Shown here in pieces: positions 32,532 through 35,996 of a stretch of DNA of 35,996 bases. This DNA is from Burkholderia sp. SRS-W-2-2016 (lineage in GTDB: Bacteria; Pseudomonadota; Gammaproteobacteria; Burkholderiales; Burkholderiaceae). The stretch is from contig NZ_MSDV01000061.1 in the NCBI RefSeq assembly GCF_001931485.1, forward strand, positions 1 to 35,996, given 5' to 3'. Positions within the stretch are counted from its first letter, which is position 1. Every line of letters begins with the position of its first letter. The notes beneath the pieces were generated by a model, which was not told where the DNA came from, made no database searches, and saw only the letters and a program-made list of their open reading frames with translations. Both the position numbers and the translations under genes were made by a program.

Positions 32532-34023
32532 GCGCCTGTTCAAACCGTTGCTCGGCTCGCTGCTGTGCGGCTCGCTCGCCGCGTGCAATTTCGCACCGAC
32601 TTATCAGCAGCCCGAACTACCGATCGCCGAACACTTCGAGACGACCGACGCCGCCAATCCGGAACTCGCGCATCTGGCTAGCGAGATCGACTGGCAGAGC
32701 TTTTTCGCCGATCCGCAACTGAAGCAGCTGATCGAAACCGCGCTCGCGCGCAATCGCGATCTGGCCGCGTCGGTCGCGCGGATCGAACAGGCGCAAGCGT
32801 TCTACCGGATCCAGAACGCCGCGCGGCTGCCGCAGGTCAATGCGAATGCGGGCGCGACGCGCAGCAAGACGCCGCTCGGCGCGATCGATCCCGAGTTCGA
32901 CAACACCGATATCTCGGTGCAGTTCAACCAGTACAACGTGCAGGCGGCGGTCACGTCGTTCGAGCTGGATTTCTGGGGACGTGTGCGCAATACCAGCGAG
33001 GCCGCGCGACGCCGCTATCTGGCGAGCGTCGATGCGCAGCGTGCGTTCCGTTTGTCGCTGATCGGCAACGTCGCGTCGAACTACTACGCAATCCGCTCCG
33101 GCGACGAAGGGATCGAACTCGCGCAGCGCACGCTGGAAAGCCGCCGCTACGCGTTCGAGGTCGCGCAGCTGCGGCTCGAGGCGGGCGTCACGTCGATGGT
33201 CGATTACGAGCAGGCGCGGATTCTGGTCACGCAGGCGCAGACCCAGCTTGCCGAGTTGCAACGGACTACCGCGCAGCAGCGTCATCTGCTGGAAGTGTTG
33301 ATCGGCGGACCGGCCGGCGAGGCGTTGCCGCAGCCGTCGTCGATTGCGGATGCCGCGCAGTTCGGCGAGATCGACCCGGGTTTGCCGTCCGCGTTGCTGA
33401 TCAACCGGCCCGATATCCAGCAGGCCGAGCAGCAATTGCGCGCGGCCAATGCGGATATCGGCGCCGCGCGCGCGGACTTCTTCCCGCGCATCTCGCTGAC
33501 CGGCAGCTTCGGCTATGTGTCGTCGGAACTCGGCGATCTGTTCGTGCCCGGCAAGCAGGCGTGGACGATCGGCGCGCTGGTCGGCATGCCGATCTTCGAT
33601 GGCGGGCAACGCAGCGCGCAGCTGTCGCAAGCGCGCGCGCGGCGCGACGAGCTGGTCGCCAGTTACCAGAGCACCGTGCAGAACGCGTTTCGTGAGGTGT
33701 CCGATGCATTGGTCGGGCGGCAGCGCTACAAGGAACAGATCGCCGCGCAGGAACAGGCGGTGCAGGCGCAACGCGATCTCGCGGAGACCGCGCAGTTGCG
33801 CTACGACAACGGGATTTCGATCTATCTGGAAGTGGTGGATGCGCGGCGCAATCTGTTCGCCGCCGAGCAGCAGTTGATTACGCTGCGGGCGACCGCGTTG
33901 CAGAACGGCGTGTCGCTGTATCTGGCGCTGGGTGGCGGGCCGGATGGGCAGTACGGCGCCGGCGCGCCGGCAGGTACGGCGCTCAATGCTTCACCGGCTC
34001 AACAAATCCCGCCGTCCAATTGA
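32524..34023 (+). CDS. NodT-type outer-membrane efflux lipoprotein
   Basis: A 499-residue TolC-like outer-membrane factor that completes the tripartite pump. A lipoprotein signal ends in S-L-A-A-C (Cys near residue 21), followed by N-F-A-P-T-Y-Q-Q-P, the standard NodT-family opening. Two tandem repeats of helical hairpin plus beta strands follow, recognisable by F-E-L-D-F-W-G-R-V-R-N near residue 145 and L-I-N-R-P-D-I-Q-Q-A-E-Q-Q-L near residue 296. The ATG at 32524 overlaps the pump stop codon and has GGAGG upstream, giving coupled translation. A strong terminator follows within a few bases of the stop. Confidence 0.94.
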   Translation: MRKRLFKPLLGSLLCGSLAACNFAPTYQQPELPIAEHFETTDAANPELAHLASEIDWQSFFADPQLKQLIETALARNRDLAASVARIEQAQAFYRIQNAARLPQVNANAGATRSKTPLGAIDPEFDNTDISVQFNQYNVQAAVTSFELDFWGRVRNTSEAARRRYLASVDAQRAFRLSLIGNVASNYYAIRSGDEGIELAQRTLESRRYAFEVAQLRLEAGVTSMVDYEQARILVTQAQTQLAELQRTTAQQRHLLEVLIGGPAGEALPQPSSIADAAQFGEIDPGLPSALLINRPDIQQAEQQLRAANADIGAARADFFPRISLTGSFGYVSSELGDLFVPGKQAWTIGALVGMPIFDGGQRSAQLSQARARRDELVASYQSTVQNAFREVSDALVGRQRYKEQIAAQEQAVQAQRDLAETAQLRYDNGISIYLEVVDARRNLFAAEQQLITLRATALQNGVSLYLALGGGPDGQYGAGAPAGTALNASPAQQIPPSN

Positions 34024-34025
34024 AA

Positions 34026-34050
34026 ACGGCGCGCCAGAGTGGCGCGCCGT
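34026..34050 (+). terminator. Terminator of the RND efflux operon
   Basis: A perfect 11-bp stem ACGGCGCGCCA / TGGCGCGCCGT (34026-34036 and 34040-34050) with a 3-base GAG loop begins three bases after the stop codon and is followed by ATCTTT. It can also end read-through from the convergent protease gene. Confidence 0.8.
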
Positions 34051-34113
34051 ATCTTTCGTGGTGATCGCCGGCAGCGAGCCGGCGGATTCCGCTAATTGAT
34101 CTGATTGAGCGGA

Positions 34114-35532
34114 TTAGCCCAGCGTCACATCGACCGATGCCTGTTCGCCGTCGCGCACCACGGTGACCGATACGCTGTCGTCCGCCTGCGAAATCATCCG
34201 GCGCAGTTGCTCGACGCTGCGGATCAGCTTACCGTCGACCGCGACGATGATGTCGCCAGCCTGGATGCCCGCTTCGGCGGCCGGACCGGTCGCCTGCTGC
34301 ACCACCACCCCACCCGGCAATTGCGCCTGCTGCTGCTCGTCTTCGCTGAGCGGACGCACGGCGACGCCCAGACGCGGACGGTTCTGCTGTTGCGGGCGCT
34401 GCTGGAACTGCTCGCGCGGCGCGGCCTGCGCGAGTTCGGACGCTTGCTGCGCGCCGATCGTGACCGACAGCTTGCGCTCGGCGCCGTTGCGCCACACGCT
34501 GATCGTCGCATCGCTGCCCGGCGACAGTTGCGCGACCTGGCCGACCAGTTCAGTAGCACTACCGATATGTTTGCCGTTCACGCCGACGATCACGTCGCCC
34601 TGACGCAGACCGGCCGCTTGCGCGGGGCCGCTCGGATCGACCGAGCCGACCAGCACGCCGCCGTTCGCGTTCAGGCCGAGGGCCTTCGCCTTGTCGGCGC
34701 TGAGCGGCTGCACGCCCACGCCGATCCGGCCGCGGGTCACGTGACCGGTGCGCACGAGCTGGTCTTTCACGTGCATCGCCGCGTCGATCGGAATCGCGAA
34801 CGACAGGCCCTGGAAGCCGCCGGTGCGCGAATAGATCATCGAGTTGATGCCGATCACTTCGCCGTTCAGGTTGAACAGCGGGCCGCCAGAATTGCCCGGG
34901 TTGACCGGCACGTCGGTCTGGATGAACGGGATCGGGCTGTCGTCGGAGAACGAGCGCGACTTCGCGCTGATGATGCCCGAGGTCACCGTGCTGTCGAAGC
35001 CGTACGGCGAGCCGATCGCGACCACCCATTCGCCGACCTTGCTGCTGTCCGGATTGCCGATCTTCACGGTCGGCAGATCCGACGCGTCGATCTTGACGAC
35101 GGCGACGTCGGTCGCCTTGTCCTTGCCGATCACGCGCGCGCGGAATTCGCGGCCGTCGGTCAGCTTCACGCTGACGCTGCTCGCGCCGTCGACCACGTGA
35201 TTGTTGGTGAGGATGTAGCCGTCCTGGCTGATGATGAAACCCGAGCCGAGCGCTTCGCCGCCGCTCTTGCGGTCGCCGTTTTCATCGACCGATGCCGCCG
35301 ACTTGACGCCGATATGCACGACCGCCGGGCCATAGCGCGTCACGATGCCGGAGAAGTCCGGCGCCGACGACCGCGAGCTGCTGATATCCGCGGTCGCGCG
35401 CAGCGAGGAGGCCGGGGCTTGCGCATCGTTGACGGACGCATCGGCGTCGCGATGGCTGAGCGCGTACGCGCCGCCGACAGCGAGTACAACGCAGATCGCA
35501 GCGCTGCCGCGCCAGTATTTCTTGGTGGTCAT
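34114..35532 (-). CDS. Do/DegQ-family periplasmic serine protease
   Basis: A 472-residue HtrA-family protease-chaperone of the envelope. The N-terminus has a basic n-region and hydrophobic helix (A-A-I-C-V-V-L-A-V-G-G-A-Y-A-L-S), a signal peptide or signal anchor, then an Asp/Ala/Ser linker. The catalytic triad is H112 (N-N-H-V-V-D), D142 (A-T-D-V-A-V-V-K) and S215 (N-P-G-N-S-G-G-P-L). Two PDZ domains follow (about 240-335 and 375-470), the second starting after a Gln-rich linker. Length fits two-PDZ DegP/DegQ/MucD proteins. The ATG at 35532 gives a proper signal sequence but has no clear ribosome binding site; a TTG 30 codons upstream is less likely. It is convergent with the efflux operon. 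Confidence 0.93.
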   Translation of the reverse strand: MTTKKYWRGSAAICVVLAVGGAYALSHRDADASVNDAQAPASSLRATADISSSRSSAPDFSGIVTRYGPAVVHIGVKSAASVDENGDRKSGGEALGSGFIISQDGYILTNNHVVDGASSVSVKLTDGREFRARVIGKDKATDVAVVKIDASDLPTVKIGNPDSSKVGEWVVAIGSPYGFDSTVTSGIISAKSRSFSDDSPIPFIQTDVPVNPGNSGGPLFNLNGEVIGINSMIYSRTGGFQGLSFAIPIDAAMHVKDQLVRTGHVTRGRIGVGVQPLSADKAKALGLNANGGVLVGSVDPSGPAQAAGLRQGDVIVGVNGKHIGSATELVGQVAQLSPGSDATISVWRNGAERKLSVTIGAQQASELAQAAPREQFQQRPQQQNRPRLGVAVRPLSEDEQQQAQLPGGVVVQQATGPAAEAGIQAGDIIVAVDGKLIRSVEQLRRMISQADDSVSVTVVRDGEQASVDVTLG

Positions 35533-35737
35533 AGTCGGGGAATATTGCCGAGGATTACGAGATGGATGCGTAATGTAGTGGCGGCCACTTAAAGGAATCT
35601 TAAAGATGGTGTGCGATCGCAACGAATCGGGGGGAACCAGGGATGATGCGGATTTCCCCTGCTTTTCCAGGGGTATTTGGGGTTTGGGGCGGAGGTGCTG
35701 CGTTCGACGAGTGGCTGGATGGAAGTTGGAGGTGTGG

Positions 35738-35881
35738 ATGACACGCTCCGATTTTCAACGTGCTTCCACGCCAGAATCTTTTATCGTTTCGTATAACCCG
35801 GAATTGCAGCAAATCGAACTGTTTTCGGCCAAGGACGAAGACCTCGCTCGACTCCGCGAAACAAATGTCGTTGGAGCATGA
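35738..35881 (+). CDS. Small hypothetical protein (47 aa)
   Basis: A 47-residue frame starting at ATG 35738 with a strong GGAGG about six bases upstream. The sequence begins M-T-R-S-D-F-Q-R-A-S-T-P-E-S and includes S-Y-N-P-E-L-Q-Q-I-E-L-F, mostly polar with no membrane segment. I do not recognise it. The excellent ribosome binding site and AT-richer setting suggest a real small protein, but short frames arise by chance; this is uncertain. It is divergent from the protease gene. Confidence 0.42.
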   Translation: MTRSDFQRASTPESFIVSYNPELQQIELFSAKDEDLARLRETNVVGA

Positions 35882-35996
35882 GCAACTCACACTGAGACCG
35901 AACACCAAAAACGAAAACCCTGCCCGATTCCCCTCTCCAAGTCGAGCCAATCCGCTCCGCCAAACCCCACCCGTTGAGCGATCCCCACCACTGCCC

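Noticed and set aside
30867..32588. A 573-codon minus-strand frame opposite the pump gene
   Set aside because: Same reasoning: no recognisable domain and strict overlap with a conserved protein.

Overview
The window looks like chromosomal DNA of a high-GC betaproteobacterium of the Burkholderiaceae, most likely Paraburkholderia or Burkholderia. This rests on the strong G/C third-position bias and the gene families present (DUF2092 protein, LysR-GST-flavin protein group, NodT-type efflux pump, DsdA/LysR pair). It is an inference from family content; no rRNA or species marker is present. No tRNA, rRNA, CRISPR array or complete insertion sequence was seen.

Layout. 1-5.3 kb: a Gly/Pro-repeat secreted protein, cut by the window edge and translationally coupled to a DUF2092 lipoprotein, both on the minus strand. 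Next come purU and a LysR regulator divergent from a glutathione S-transferase and PNPOx-like flavoprotein pair. 5.3-7.8 kb: an orphan IS630-type DNA-binding protein, an outer-membrane phenol MetA-type protein and a small unknown protein. 7.8-14.9 kb, minus strand: a formylglycine-generating enzyme (FGE), a HAD-type lipoprotein, an exported arylsulfatase, then (beyond a terminator) a fused MFS/spermidine-synthase-like membrane protein. 15.2-21.9 kb, plus strand and divergent from the FGE: a tightly overlapping six-gene MoxR/Bat operon (MoxR AAA+ ATPase, DUF58, DUF4381, VWA, VWA-TPR, BatD-like). 22.6-23.3 kb: a probable 2-oxoglutarate/Fe(II) oxygenase behind a long AT-rich leader. 23.7-27.5 kb: an APC amino-acid permease, D-serine dehydratase (dsdA) and its divergent LysR regulator. 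28.1-34.0 kb: a three-gene RND efflux operon ending in a clear terminator. 34.1-35.5 kb: a Do/DegQ-type periplasmic serine protease. A 47-codon ORF follows near the right edge.

How the genes may work together. The most interesting block is 10.5-21.9 kb. A periplasmic sulfatase carries a C-T-A-G-R modification site. An FGE with both catalytic cysteines is itself predicted to be exported or anchored. A lipoprotein HAD hydrolase lies between them. Facing them across a 296-bp shared control region is a MoxR/VWA system of the type that remodels or activates other proteins. Only one of its three VWA-like folds keeps a full MIDAS. A joint envelope sulfatase maturation module is an inference from gene order and export signals, not a demonstrated function.

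Recurring non-coding features include short tandem arrays (periods 7, 9, 11 and 13 bp) at or just beyond stop codons. There are also several strong inverted repeats: a LysR-type operator in front of dsdA, a 13-bp perfect repeat at 22.1 kb, and terminator hairpins at 10.5, 23.4 and 34.0 kb.
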